DNA of 64,000 bases, from positions 62,001 through 126,000 of the forward strand of contig JAFEUB010000775.1 in assembly GCA_024529925.1 (NCBI GenBank). Direction: 5' to 3'. Positions 1 to 14,772 of the stretch are shown here, piece after piece. The stretch comes from Ophthalmolycus amberensis (Eukaryota > Chordata > Actinopteri > Perciformes > Zoarcidae). How positions within the stretch are numbered: the first letter of the stretch is position 1; every line of letters begins with the position of its first letter. The notes under the pieces were generated by a model. That model was not told where the DNA came from and did not search any database. It saw only the letters and a list, made by a program, of their open reading frames with translations. The position numbers were made by a program, and so were the translations under genes.

Positions 1-11
1 GCTATTTTCAG

Positions 12-1908
12 GGTTTCCTGCCTCCCATGCTGGTGTTTGTGCAGTCTATAGACAGAGCACGGGAGCTTTTCCACGAGTTGGTATACGAAGGCATCAATGT
101 GGACGTGATCCACGCAGACCGCACACAGCAGCAGGTACGCACGGACACGTGACGTGCCGTATTATGGGTCCTCACTGACGTGCAACTGTGTTTACCCTCC
201 TCCTGTTGCTTCTGTGTTTCAGAGGGACAACGTAGTGAACAGTTTCAGGTCTGGTAAAATCTGGGTGTTGATCTGCACGGCTCTGCTCGCCAGAGGAATC
301 GACTTCAAAGGAGTCAATCTCGTGCTGAACTACGACTTCCCCACCAGCGCCGTGGAGTACATCCACCGAATTGGTTAGTTTCTATGTACAGTCAATCATT
401 TCACAATAAGATCAACATATATTGGGCTGAAGCCATTAACTGGTTAGTTAGTGGACTAATGAATACATCAGTGATTATCTTAATAACGATAAATCATTAT
501 TGTTCATTTGATATAATTGTGAATTGAATACCTTTTGGGTTTTGACAAGTTTGGCGCAGTCTGGTAACATCGTCATGTTTGACATTTTACAAGTTAAACG
601 ATTAATCGAATAGCAACATGCGTAAAAGCGTTAGTTGCAGCTTTCATGTGTTCCTCCTCTTTCTCTTCCTGTCTGCTCATCAGTTCCCTCATTTATCATT
701 CAATGTGCTGCTCCTCAGGTCGGACTGGTAGAGCTGGACATCAGGGGAAGGCCCTCACCTTCTTCACAGAAAATGACAAGCCCCTGCTGCGCAGGTACGT
801 GGATATCAAAAGTGCAAACTGAGCAGATAAACGTGTGCAGCTTGCGTTTGTGTGTTTGAATCTGAAAATTTGAATCTGGTCATAACACAAGATATTTCAG
901 GTGAGGCAGGCGGGTCATCAGATGTTAGGTTTGGTGGTAATTAGGACGATGTTTGCCAAGTGGCTGAAAGCAAAACAGTGTGCACATCCAGCCCCCAGGA
1001 GAGTACATGTGCAGGACATAAACAGCATGCAAAGGAAGAAGTGAGGGAGTCCAGACACTTAATATTCCAAGCTCCCGAAATGTGAAGTATTTCTCTGAAT
1101 ATGTTTCTCTTTGCATCTCTTTCTAACAGCATCGCTAATGTAATGAAACAAGCTGGCTGTCCTGTGCCCGACTACATGATTGGCTTCAAGAAAACACACA
1201 GGTAAAGGACACGGACGACGATACTGAAGTTCCACAATAACTTATCAGACGTTCTCACTCTTTTATTTATTGGTAAAGTGATCGCTTTGTTAATATCCCA
1301 TCTGTATTTGTCTGTGTTTAGTAAAGCAAAGCGGAGACTTGAGAGGAAACCCCCGACAAGAAGCACCATTTGCACAACTCCTCGCTTCCTAATGAAGACA
1401 AAAGGCAAAGCGCCAAATAGAAGACAGAAAGGAGAGAAGCCGGCAGCGGGTGGAGAGCAGAAAGGAGAAAAGCGATCTCCAACAGCACTGCAGCCGCAGA
1501 AAGGAGAAAAGAAGACAAACGGACAGGAGCTGAAGAGAAGAAATAAAATACAGAAAAAAGGGGGAAGCGAAACGCACAAGAAGGCGTCTCAGAAGACTGC
1601 ATCAAATTCCACTGGAGCCAAATTAAAAAAGTAAGGTGTGTGTGTGGGTGTGTGTGTAATTTACAAAAACTCATGTTTTCATATATGATTATGCTATAAA
1701 AAGTCTGGAAACCAGAACCAAAGAAATGTTGCTAATATACATAAAGTCTCATTCTCTAACTAGATCGGTTTTATACCACAACAGCTGACTTTCTATCCGA
1801 CACTGTGCTTTACTGATACGACACGATTTCTTTTCTACTCTGTCTACCAGGAGAAAGGGGAAGAAAAACAAGCCACAAGAGGCCCAGAGGAGAGTAGAAC
1901 AAGACTGA
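12..1908 (+). CDS. ddx52: DEAD-box RNA helicase DDX52 (Rok1 family), 3' part
   Basis: ATP-dependent RNA helicase of the nucleolar small-subunit processome, needed for early 18S rRNA maturation (known for the DDX52/Rok1 family). The gene enters the window from the left. Six exons are visible: 12-134, 223-373, 719-794, 1130-1201, 1322-1630 and 1851-1908. They join in one frame to give 262 residues. The second RecA-like domain is visible: LVFVQSIDRARELFHEL (motif IV region), TALLARGIDFKGVNLVLNYD (motif V) and HRIGRTGRAG (motif VI). The tail AGCPVPDYMIGFKK is characteristic of DDX52. A very Lys-rich C-terminus follows and is longer than in the human protein. Motifs I to III lie outside the window. 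A polyadenylation signal follows the stop. Recognition is confident; the family's function is not shown by this sequence. Confidence 0.93.
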
Positions 1909-1975
1909 TACGAAGAAGGACGTGGACTTTTTGATTCACTGCTAATTTTCACATTTGTGCTTTGTATTATCAGAG

Positions 1976-1981
1976 AATAAA
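1976..1981 (+). terminator. Polyadenylation signal of ddx52
   Basis: AATAAA 68 bases after the ddx52 stop, followed by a second overlapping AATAAA and a T-rich stretch. It is the first canonical signal after the stop codon. Confidence 0.75.
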
Positions 1982-1989
1982 ATAAACAG

Positions 1990-2838
1990 TTTATATATGT
2001 TTTGTTTTCATTACTGTTCATTGGCTCACCTGCAACTTGACAGACAACAAGCATTCTTCTATAGATATGAAGGCTTTAATGAGTGATGAATGATTGCATT
2101 TAACTAACAGGTTAGACTGTTGAACAACATGAAAATGAAAATGTAATTGGAGGCAGTTGTGAGAGAGATGGGGAAACAAAACCCAACAATTACATAATTT
2201 TACCCTCCACACCCCACTAGACGTGTGGCCTAATATTCACTGAAAGGATAAATTCTACTTCATATGTTAAGAATTGACTTTGATGATTCTGCAGCTTACT
2301 GATAGTTTTTCATACCCACAGTAATATCAGTCATATAGAAAATGCCTGTAATGATATGAGCACAAAAATATTTATTCTTTAGCTTTTTTCTTATTTCAAA
2401 ATGGTACCTTACATTTAATGCTATTCATTATACCCATATAGTTTAAAGCTCAACATACCCAAAGCAATACATTGTGTGCATATGTTGAACTACAGTATTA
2501 CAGTGCCATACTAACAAATAACAAATATAAGCTAACAAAGCCTTCCTGATTTAACATAACCAAATGTGTTATATTCAAACAGCTCTTGAAATAACTATTC
2601 AAAGCAATTTCCAAAAACATTTCTAGACATACATTTTCTAAAAACTATTATTAGTTCAAAGAAAATATATTTTTATGTTCATCTATCTTCAATACTTTCT
2701 GATAAACTCTGACATGGCCCCATCTACTGTTACAGTGAATCTATGAGGTGGATGAATTCAGTGCAGCCGTCTCAACTATCGCGATACATTTGATGTGAGA
2801 TCTCGCCCATGCATTATACTGCAGGAAACCCCGTTTAG
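1990..2838. other. Intergenic, ddx52 to rpl23a
   Basis: AT-rich sequence between two co-directional genes. No exon-like ORF, RNA gene or recognisable repeat is seen. The last 100 bases probably hold the rpl23a core promoter: GC content rises and there is no TATA box next to the start site, as is usual for ribosomal protein genes. Confidence 0.5.
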
Positions 2839-2850
2839 CCTTCCTTTCCT
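2839..2850 (+). promoter_or_regulatory. 5' TOP-like pyrimidine tract of rpl23a
   Basis: An almost pure pyrimidine run (CCTTCCTTTCCT) ends four bases before the rpl23a ATG. Vertebrate ribosomal protein mRNAs start with C plus a pyrimidine tract, which gives growth-dependent (mTOR/LARP1) translational control. The tract is seen directly. That transcription starts inside it is inferred from the family. Confidence 0.6.
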
Positions 2851-2854
2851 CAAC

Positions 2855-4653
2855 ATGGCACCGAAGGTGAAGAAGGAAGGTTTGTCAATCTTATGATTTG
2901 GAATGAATTATTCGTATAATTTACACTAATATCGCATCTAAAATACGGTAGATGTCCCCGAAATGCGTGGATAAACTGACGGTGATGTATATAATCTCAG
3001 GATATTGCTCACAACTGTCTAAATAAGTAGATAACACTGACTCTCCCCGTCATGTATCCTAGAACGTGATGCTAAGCTAGTGCTAGCTTTGACTGCTCAC
3101 GAACGCGGTTTATTTACAGCCATTACTCTCTCCTCATTTCTTTCTTCAGTCTGTCACGTGCACGGATAGCTAAATAAATCTGTGTAACATGTCTTAGTAG
3201 CCGTAGCTATTATGTAATGCGTTAGGGTCTTAGCTATTTGTGTGGTGTTAGCATTAGCCTCGCCCTAGCGGTGTTACTAACGTAAGCTACACGTGATTGT
3301 TAACTTCGGCCGTTTAAGTTGCTGATGAAATGGAAGAACCAGAGACAATGTCCTAATCGTTGGCCGTTTCGTTAGTTGTAGATTATAGAGGTTCTGTAAC
3401 GTAACATATTGGGGGGTGTTTGGCGTTAGTGCTAGCCATGTGTCAGAGGAGCAAACTGGAGGAGCACCAACGGCTGAACAAAAGTTTAACACACATAATT
3501 TCTCGTTTCAAGCTGTCCCGGTCAAGACTGAGGCCAAGTCAAAGGCCCTGAAGGCAAAAAAGGCTGTGCTCAAGGGTGTCCACAGCCAGAGGAAGAAGAA
3601 GATCAGGACTTCTCCCACCTTCCGTCGCCCTAAAACCCTTCGTCTGCGCAGGCAGCCCAAGTATCCCCGCAAGAGTGCTCCTCGCAGGAAACAAGTGAGT
3701 TACAGTGACTGCATGCTGCTGAAAAACGCAGGTGTTGAACCTGGTGCATATGAATAAGTATGATTCGAGCTTTATAAACAACTGATGCACCTAACACAAA
3801 CGTACATGATTTTACAATATTTAAGAGCATGTGGGTATGTTATGTAATAAACGTGTAGATTTTAAGGCTTATTGGTCTAATGTATGTTTTTTCACCCCTG
3901 CAGGTTGGATCATTATGCCATCATAAAGTTCCCGTTGACAACAGAGTCCGCCATGAAGAAGATTGAGGACAACAACACACTTGTATTCATCGTGGATGTC
4001 AAGGCAAACAAACACCAGATTAAACACGCGGTCAAGAAGCTGTACGACATCGACGTCGCCAAAGTCAACACACTCATCAGGTAGAAAATCTTAACCCAGA
4101 CTGGGGTGATGACACTATTGTGTACTCCGATGTAATATTCTGTTCATAATTAAAGCCAGATCAGTGTTATATTGGCGTTACCTTTCCAGACAGGACATGT
4201 GGTGTTTTTAATATAATTGATGATCTGAATTTTAGTTTTAAATGTGGTCAACAACATAGGTCCACAAATGTCTTGTTGTCCATTGTTAATATAGACTTTA
4301 TAGCATAGATTTAACTCACCCCTTTCATTGTTCAGGCCTGATGGTGAGAAGAAGGCATACGTTCGTCTCGCACCAGATTACGATGCGTTGGATGTTGCAA
4401 ACAAGGTGAGTCAATAATTCAACAGGGTAAATGTTGTGAGCTTTGAAAGCTAGTTAAAGTCAACATAATGGTTGCATTTGCTTTCTCAAGCTGTGAATCC
4501 TGTGCAAGTGATGTAAACTTTTATATGTCTGAATGTCAATGATGCATTCAAAGGAACCACTGATGCCAGAGACTGCAGATACAGATGTATTCCCTCGGTT
4601 GATGAAACAGAGTAATTCATGTCCACTTTCCTCTACAGATTGGCATCATCTAA
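2855..4653 (+). CDS. rpl23a: 60S ribosomal protein L23a (uL23)
   Basis: Component of the large ribosomal subunit near the peptide exit tunnel, binding 28S/5.8S rRNA and contacted by SRP and nascent-chain factors (family knowledge). Five coding exons: 2855-2879, 3513-3694, 3904-4080, 4336-4405 and 4639-4653. The start encodes MAPKVKKE, followed by a Lys/Ala-rich extension, then the conserved body (LDHYAIIKFPLTTESAMKKI, VDVKANKHQIKHAVKKLYDI, RPDGEKKAYVRLAPDYDALD) and the usual end ANKIGII. Total coding length is 469 bases, one more than the 468 expected for the 156-residue protein. The surplus base is in the AGGAAACAA stretch at the end of exon 2, where the family has Asn-Lys before LDHY. Phase at the exon 2/3 junction therefore fails; every other junction is in phase. 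A TOP-like tract precedes the start and a snoRNA lies in the last intron. Confidence 0.96.
3743..3791 (+). ncRNA. Possible second snoRNA-like hairpin in rpl23a intron 2
   Basis: A perfect 6-bp terminal stem (GGTGCA at 3743-3748 with TGCACC at 3786-3791) directly encloses a D-box-like CTGA at 3782-3785, the arrangement of a box C/D snoRNA. The C box is poor (ATGAATA), the span is only 49 nt, and I found no rRNA match for the sequence before CTGA. Mammalian RPL23A introns host several C/D snoRNAs, so this may be a decayed copy. It may also be chance. Confidence 0.22.
4503..4568 (+). ncRNA. snord42: Box C/D snoRNA SNORD42 (U42) in rpl23a intron 4
   Basis: Guides 2'-O-methylation of 18S rRNA. 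Visible parts: box C GTGATGT (4508-4514), D' CTGA (4529-4532), C' ATGATGC (4539-4545), box D CTGA (4560-4563), and a short closing stem GCA/TGC (4504-4506 with 4564-4566). The 11 bases before box D (CAAAGGAACCA, 4549-4559) are complementary to the 18S segment TGGTTCCTTTG. By the box D+5 rule they select U116 (human numbering). That is the known target of SNORD42, whose mammalian copies also sit in RPL23A introns. Matching host gene and target make this a strong call; exact ends are approximate. Confidence 0.88.
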
Positions 4654-4679
4654 ACTGTGGCTGAACAGACTTGTGGAAG

Positions 4680-4685
4680 AATAAA
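4680..4685 (+). terminator. Polyadenylation signal of rpl23a
   Basis: AATAAA 27 bases after the stop, followed by a GT-rich stretch (TGTGTGTTTGTC). The very short 3' UTR is typical of ribosomal protein genes. Confidence 0.85.
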
Positions 4686-5039
4686 TATTTGTATAAACTA
4701 CAACTGATTCAGTGTCTGTGTGTTTGTCTTGTCTTCACCCATGGATAAATACTGTACCATTACGAGTTAGTTATTTACAATTAACATTATTCAGGTCATG
4801 TAAGATTTGTCAGCTGTGTTTGATATTGTCTGAAAACCTCCATCTTCACCCATCAATGGGTATATTGTTTACTAAGTGCACCTATCAGTGCTTCCATTCA
4901 GATTCAGACCTTAAACTGTAGCCATGATCATTTATGTATTGGACTTTTCCAACAACACCTATCGTTTTTGGTCTTCCACACTAAACATACAGGTGCAATA
5001 CTATTCTATAAAATGGTATTAAGGAAAAAAATATATATA

Positions 5040-5860
5040 TTGAATGAGAATCAAAGAAGTACTGTTAAGTAACTAACAGGTACAGTAGACTTACTTTAAG
5101 CATGTTGCCAATTTCTGGTGTGCAAGCTTGGGTATCACCAGATGTTACTAAGACTGAGAAAATTGACCTGTACGTGTTAACTTTGACTAAAGAGCATCAG
5201 AATATAGCTGTCCCAAAAAAAAGTCAACATGTCAGAAGTCATAGTATACGTTATTTAACAATATGTTAGGGAGGAGTTGCATTTATAGTCTTGAATCTGA
5301 AAAACGGCCCTTTGAGAGCAACCATAATGTTGATGTGGCCCAGAGTGAAAATGAATGACACCCCTGCACTATGACTTTTTTCAACATGCTATCCTATGAC
5401 TTAATGTGAGAGGGAGACTCACCATTAAAACAGACATCCAGAAGAGTGAGAAAATGATAAGGACCTGTGGGAAGAGGAGAGCACAGGTGGCAGGATTTTC
5501 ACCCACAGAGCAGGGAGTGGACCACACTGGCAGGTATTGCAACTTGAGAATTGGACAGTTTAGCCACAGCAAGTGCTGCAACTCAACCACAGACTAATCC
5601 TTGTACTCATCGACTTCCTCACAATAGAGTATGTGCAAGTACTGTTAAACAGTAATTTACAGGTACATCAGACAGTGGTTTAAATGGAGCACAGTTTATT
5701 AATTGTTCCGATGTTCACAAATTAAATAACTAACTTTAGACCGCTTAACTGAGATGCCAATTTCTGGTGTGAAAACTGAAAAATGTAGGATGTTACTGAG
5801 TCTAGTACACGTTAACTTACTAAAGGAAACCAGACTAATACAATAGGGTATGAAGTAATT
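5040..5860. repeat. Diverged duplicated segment (copies about 5060-5220 and 5640-5850)
   Basis: Two stretches about 650 bases apart share blocks in the same order: AGTACTGTTAA, ACAGGTACA, the identical 16-mer GCCAATTTCTGGTGTG (5106-5121 and 5756-5771), GATGTTACT, then a GTTAACTT/CTAAAG block. The copies are clearly related but indels separate the blocks. This is an old local duplication or two copies of one unidentified repeat. Confidence 0.6.
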
Positions 5861-6408
5861 AACAAAAGCCACTTTAATTTGATCGTTGGATTTTTGTACA
5901 GAAAGTGAGAATATGCCTGACAATTATATATGTATATTAAAGTTGGCAAAGTTCATAAAGTTTAGTTTAGACAATCCTGATTCAGTCAGAGCTGGTCCAC
6001 CAGACTTTCAAAGGAATCATGTTTGTATAATACACTCTTGTGCCATTTGAAATAATAAATAATTCATGTGTTGAGAAAATAAGTGCATGTATAAATGTAT
6101 GTCTTATGTAATGAATTAAAGAACACAGTTCATTGCATTGAACATTGATGAGATTTTTCATACATTTTCCATATTGTGAGATTTACTGAAAACATGAAAA
6201 CATACCCATTAACAATATGATACTGGTTTTTAATACATTACCCAGTTGTAAAAATACAATTTTATATAATAAAGATTAAATAATGTTCCATTATCAAATC
6301 CGATATTAAAATGAGACTTGTACTGAACATTCAAATCAACTGCATTCTTACAACTCCTTCAGATAAATCATAACACAAGTTATCCATCTTCATCGCCTGG
6401 TTGGGTTG

Positions 6409-6446
6409 AGAGCGAGAGAGAGAGAGAGAGCGAGAGAGAGAGAGAC
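6409..6446. repeat. (GA)n microsatellite
   Basis: About 38 bases of GA repeats interrupted twice by GC. Confidence 0.9.
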
Positions 6447-6540
6447 ACACAGCGGATGCTAACTTTGATTTTTTTCTGACCTATAGCAGACAAATCATTA
6501 ACCGTTACATTTACAAGATTAGTACTCTGCATGCAGCGGA

Positions 6541-6636
6541 GCTCCGGTTAGATAGCCTAACAAGCTGCAAAGATAACCATGCACAGGCGCTGCGGTTAGA
6601 GAGACGAACATGCTGCAAAGATAACGATGCACAAAC
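6541..6636. repeat. 48-base tandem duplication
   Basis: Two adjacent 48-base units, GCTCCGGTTAGA... and GCTGCGGTTAGA..., share the core GCTGCAAAGATAAC followed by ATGCACA. They differ at about ten positions, so the duplication is not recent. Confidence 0.75.
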
Positions 6637-7068
6637 AGGTAAAATCCCTCATTGACAGCTGCAGTGTCTATCCAGTAGATCGCTCGTCCAGTAGAGTTAG
6701 CGGTCACATTGCGTGCATTGTCATAGTCTCCATTGCATCAATTAGTTTAGCTTGTCATCTGTGTGTCTTGGTCGAAAGTATCATTGTCGGTTAAGGGTTA
6801 AAGGGTTAATTATGAATATCCCTAAGAAAGAGAGAGAAACAGACAACCAGAAAAGAGAACTAATAATAGTATAAGTGAATATAATGGAATGACAACAACA
6901 ATAGTAGAAATATGACCACTACTACTAACATCAATGGATATAATAGCAGTAATAATATAAATGTAATTTTTATGTCACTATGGTACCATGTTATGTCAGT
7001 CAGCTGTATATAAACCTACATCATATTGCATACAGTCAATCACATCGTTGTGGCCTGCAGGATCCTGT

Positions 7069-11378
<4,310 letters not shown>

Positions 11379-13328
11379 TTTTTATTTATTTAAGTTTAAG
11401 AAATGTTAGGGCAAAAGAGATGTCCTTCCAAGGGAGAGGGGTTTGAGAAAACCCAAGGTCTCAGCTTCTCACACATACACACTCACTCATACTGCAACAG
11501 AAAATAGTTAAATAGACTCGGGGGGGGGGGGGGGGGTAGTGGCGGAGGAGCTAAACTACCGAACCAGAGAAGAGATTGTAAAAAAGAAAGTGAAGCTTGG
11601 CTAACTGCAAAATTGCAGAAGAAACAAAACTACCCGTCAAGCGACCACCATCCTCACAGTATTGGATACAAACTGCATGACATGTCCCTGGATATGTTTG
11701 TCATTAATTCTCCTGAAACATCCAAACCCCTACATGTAGCCTGAGGCTCTACTTCACCTGTACCAAGTAGAGAGTACCACCTCTGAGCATTTAACTGCTG
11801 AAACCTCAATATTTCTTCTTCAGTTAGAGTCCCAGTGGATGTACAGTACCTCCAACCAAACACAGCCTGTGCAGTAAAAAAGGACGGGATATTTTAAAAA
11901 GCGTAGTTAAAATGCATCCTCAAATCAATTATCAGAATATTACACTGCGATCACATCAACCAGGATCAGTATACACTGTATTAGATTGAATATTCAGATC
12001 AGACATGTCTAATATATTATGCAGCCATTTAAACTTCAACATGTGGTTTGTGATTATTTGTACAAACATTATAAACTAAATAAATCAAGCACGCACACAC
12101 ACAGACCAAGGGATATGTGCTCTCAAACCCCTCCCCCCGTCTCGGACATCCCCTTTGTAGGTGTCTAAGTAGCCATAATCGAATCCTTAAAAAAACAATA
12201 AGAAAAATGTAATCCTTCTTTGGTAAGGATTATGGATGTTCCTCTTTAGTTCAGTAATTGCAGGACCTGTAGAAATAAAGAAAAAACAAAGAGAAAAACG
12301 TTGGATTGTGTTTTAATCACTTCAAGCCATAGTCTGTATATTTTTTACAAATTTATAGAGATAAAACAAGGTTCATCTTCACAATTAGCAGGTGCTATGA
12401 TCAAAGCAAGTAGGGATTCAACATATTACTTCATCAATAAATCTTAGATGATTTTCAGTTGACAATTTACTCTGTAAAATATCAGAAAATAGGGAAAAAT
12501 GTGTAACAAGGTTGTTTAGTCCTTTAGTTTGTTGTTTAGTTAACTGTTCAAAAGCTTGATACGCAAGCAATACGTAACGTTATCTAGAGAAGCTAAAAAC
12601 ACAAACTGTTTGGCAATTTTGCTTTACAATAACTTTAATGAATTGTCATACATTAGACTTAACGTTAGAGGAATACTCCTTTGACTTTCATAAAGTCACA
12701 TGAGACAGATTCTTAAGAAAATAAAATCCTTATCACTACATCCTACATTTCCGATAATGCAACCAAAATATAACTTTGTTTGCTTTCATGTGTTTGGTAA
12801 ATGGTGAAGTATTTGAAACGTCATGCCACTAGTTTTTAAGGCAGACTTTCTGTTATAAATGTCTAGTCTCCAAAAGCCCAAATCAAGATGACGTGGTCAG
12901 GGTTTCCCTCAGACTTATAATTTAACGCTGCTGCAGGCTTTGCTCGGTACTTTCCTCAGTATACTAACTAGGTGAGGTTATTCACAACACTTCCTGTTTC
13001 TGGTTAAATGTCTTTAGCTGACATTAATTTAGCTACAAACATTTAGGAGGGCATTGGATTGATTTAACATTTGTTTCAGCGGTTAAGCTTCATTTAAAAC
13101 ATACAATTAGCAGTCAGTTGCCGAATGACATTCAACGCCCAACATAAACCAGATTGATGACATCAACGGACATTAGCTTGCTACAGCTAGCGTTTGCTAA
13201 CGCGAATAACTATTGAACTTTAGCTGCCGATACTCATTAAAATGAAACAGTTTGGATTGAGTGACACCGACACTAGAGACATTAGATAATGCCGCGCAGG
13301 TCTTATCCTAGTCGTATGACACACTCAC
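11379..13328 (-). other. birc2 5' UTR intron
   Basis: Sequence between the first coding exon and the non-coding first exon. It holds a 17-base G run (11520-11536), a small hairpin (TAATCCTT 12210-12217 pairing with AAGGATTA 12225-12232) and a 69-codon minus-strand ORF at 11863-11654 of no recognised family. No further exon could be placed with confidence. Confidence 0.5.
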
Positions 13329-13440
13329 CGTTTCGTTGTTCACGCGGTCCGGAAAGTCCCAGCGTCGAGCGAGCGTCTCGTTAAAGACGTCACGCCTCCC
13401 TCTACTTCCGGTTATCGGTGAAATGAAAACAGAACAAAAA
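13329..13440 (-). promoter_or_regulatory. birc2 non-coding first exon and promoter region
   Basis: On the minus strand AAACG|GTGAGTG at 13330-13323 is a strong splice donor. It sits at the edge of a GC- and CpG-richer patch (about 13280-13420, CGCGGTCCGGAAAGTCCC and neighbours) in otherwise AT-rich DNA. This is the likely transcription start area of birc2. A GGAAAGTCCC match to the NF-kB consensus lies at 13350-13359, which fits the known NF-kB induction of cIAP genes; that link is inference. Confidence 0.5.
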
Positions 13441-14772
13441 AATAATATTTGGTTAATTATCCAGAGCCCGACCGGAATCTGTCAGCGTGCCATGGGGCAA
13501 ACCCAAAACAGTCCATATGTTCAGATAACGTCACATACATAAAACAGAAACAGCATGACAGTAATGATTATATCGTTACATCTACAGCAATTATTCCACA
13601 CACCAAGGAAGCTATTTTATCAATGAATAACATGAAATAGCTTTCTATAGAAAACTGAGACCAACATTGAAACTGTTCATTAAGTCACAATTGCTCACGT
13701 TATTTTAGACATGCCCATATATTTCGTAAAGATGTGGATTTATTGAGCAACGTCTGTGTAATGATCTTTATATTATTCATAAACATTTATCTTATGTGAT
13801 CATCAAGTTATGAACTTGTTCATTTAGTTTTATATTAATAAGAAATCAAAGAACACCTACATTTGTTGTGTAAAATCACAATAAACAATTCAAGCAACCT
13901 GCAAAAAGCTTTAAAACTCCAATTGTATACAAAAATGTATCTCAGGCCTGTGTGAATATAGACATATGTGAACATCATAATTTCCCTACAAATATTAATA
14001 CAACATACCTACATTTGTAGTGGTGGAAGAAGTACTCATCTTTTACTTAAGTAAATGTAGCTAAAGTATCTCAAAAATGAGTAAATGTACTTAGATACTT
14101 TCCACCACTGGACATGTTTTATACCTACTATGTACTGTAGGTATTAAATTTAAAAAAACTACAACAAAAAATGTAAAGAGATATTTGTATATGTTACACA
14201 CAAAGCTAACACTGATCATATTCATATAAATTATAGTATATTAACTACAGAAACAACAATACTATTCTGTCTTTCACTTAAGCTATCAAAGAATATTAAA
14301 GCTAAAATAATGGTACAAGGAATAGACAGCATACTTACATAAAAGCCTTGTTGAAGACAAGTCAGACGGTAATGAGTCAAGTAAAAGGCATTATTATGCG
14401 ATATCTCCACTGTAGTTCCCCTAAGTTCCTGTCATAGCCACTCCCCACTGACGCGACAACCTCACAGTGCATTTTACTGACCTTTGCATACCACATGATC
14501 TACATTCAAAAATGGCTTGTATGAATTGTCTTAACCTACCAATACCAGAAAGGTATCACAATACCCTGTCCATTTAATTAGCATCTGTACTTCAAGGAAG
14601 ACAGTGTTTAAATAAGACAACACTAATCTGCAGTAGCTGCCACTTCCTGCCATACCCATCTGACGTCAATGAAGCTAAATGAACAAATTGTGTAGTCATC
14701 AAGGTGTAGTTTTACTACCACACAGCAGACAATCCACACTGGAAACTACTATTTGCCAGGTGTATTTGAATT
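13441..14772. other. Intergenic, birc2 promoter to yap1 3' end
   Basis: AT-rich sequence without exon-like ORFs. It contains one short inverted-repeat element (14019-14109, listed separately). Confidence 0.5.
14019..14109. mobile_element. Short inverted-repeat element (MITE-like remnant)
   Basis: Perfect 10-bp terminal inverted repeats, AGTGGTGGAA (14019-14028) and TTCCACCACT (14100-14109), enclose a core with repeated GTAAATGTA units and TACTTAAGTAAA. Sequence of this type (GGTGGAAGAAGTACT... CTTTACTTAAGTAAA) is a familiar dispersed repeat in percomorph genomes. I cannot assign the superfamily without a repeat library. Confidence 0.65.

Larger units (their letters stand above)
5861..7068. 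other. Intergenic, rpl23a to birc2
   Basis: AT-rich, no gene seen. The last part probably holds the birc2 3' UTR, because birc2 ends at 7069 on the minus strand. It contains a GA microsatellite (about 6409-6446) and a 48-base tandem duplication listed separately. Confidence 0.5.

Noticed and set aside
4081..4335. TGATGA in rpl23a intron 3 as a further C/D snoRNA
   Set aside because: No D box with a matching terminal stem at a suitable distance and no rRNA complementarity found.
5270..5400. Possible degraded coding remnant between rpl23a and birc2
   Set aside because: The phrases GATGTGGCCCAGAGTGAAAA and GACACCCCTGCAC resemble a common fish repeat tail, not an exon.
11654..11863. 69-codon minus-strand ORF in the birc2 5' UTR intron
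   Set aside because: Open frame with plausible composition, but no family resemblance, no convincing donor and no need for it in birc2. Probably chance or an alternative 5' UTR exon.
12209..12233. 8-bp hairpin in the birc2 intron as a microRNA or regulatory structure
   Set aside because: Stem far too short for a microRNA precursor and no other supporting signal.
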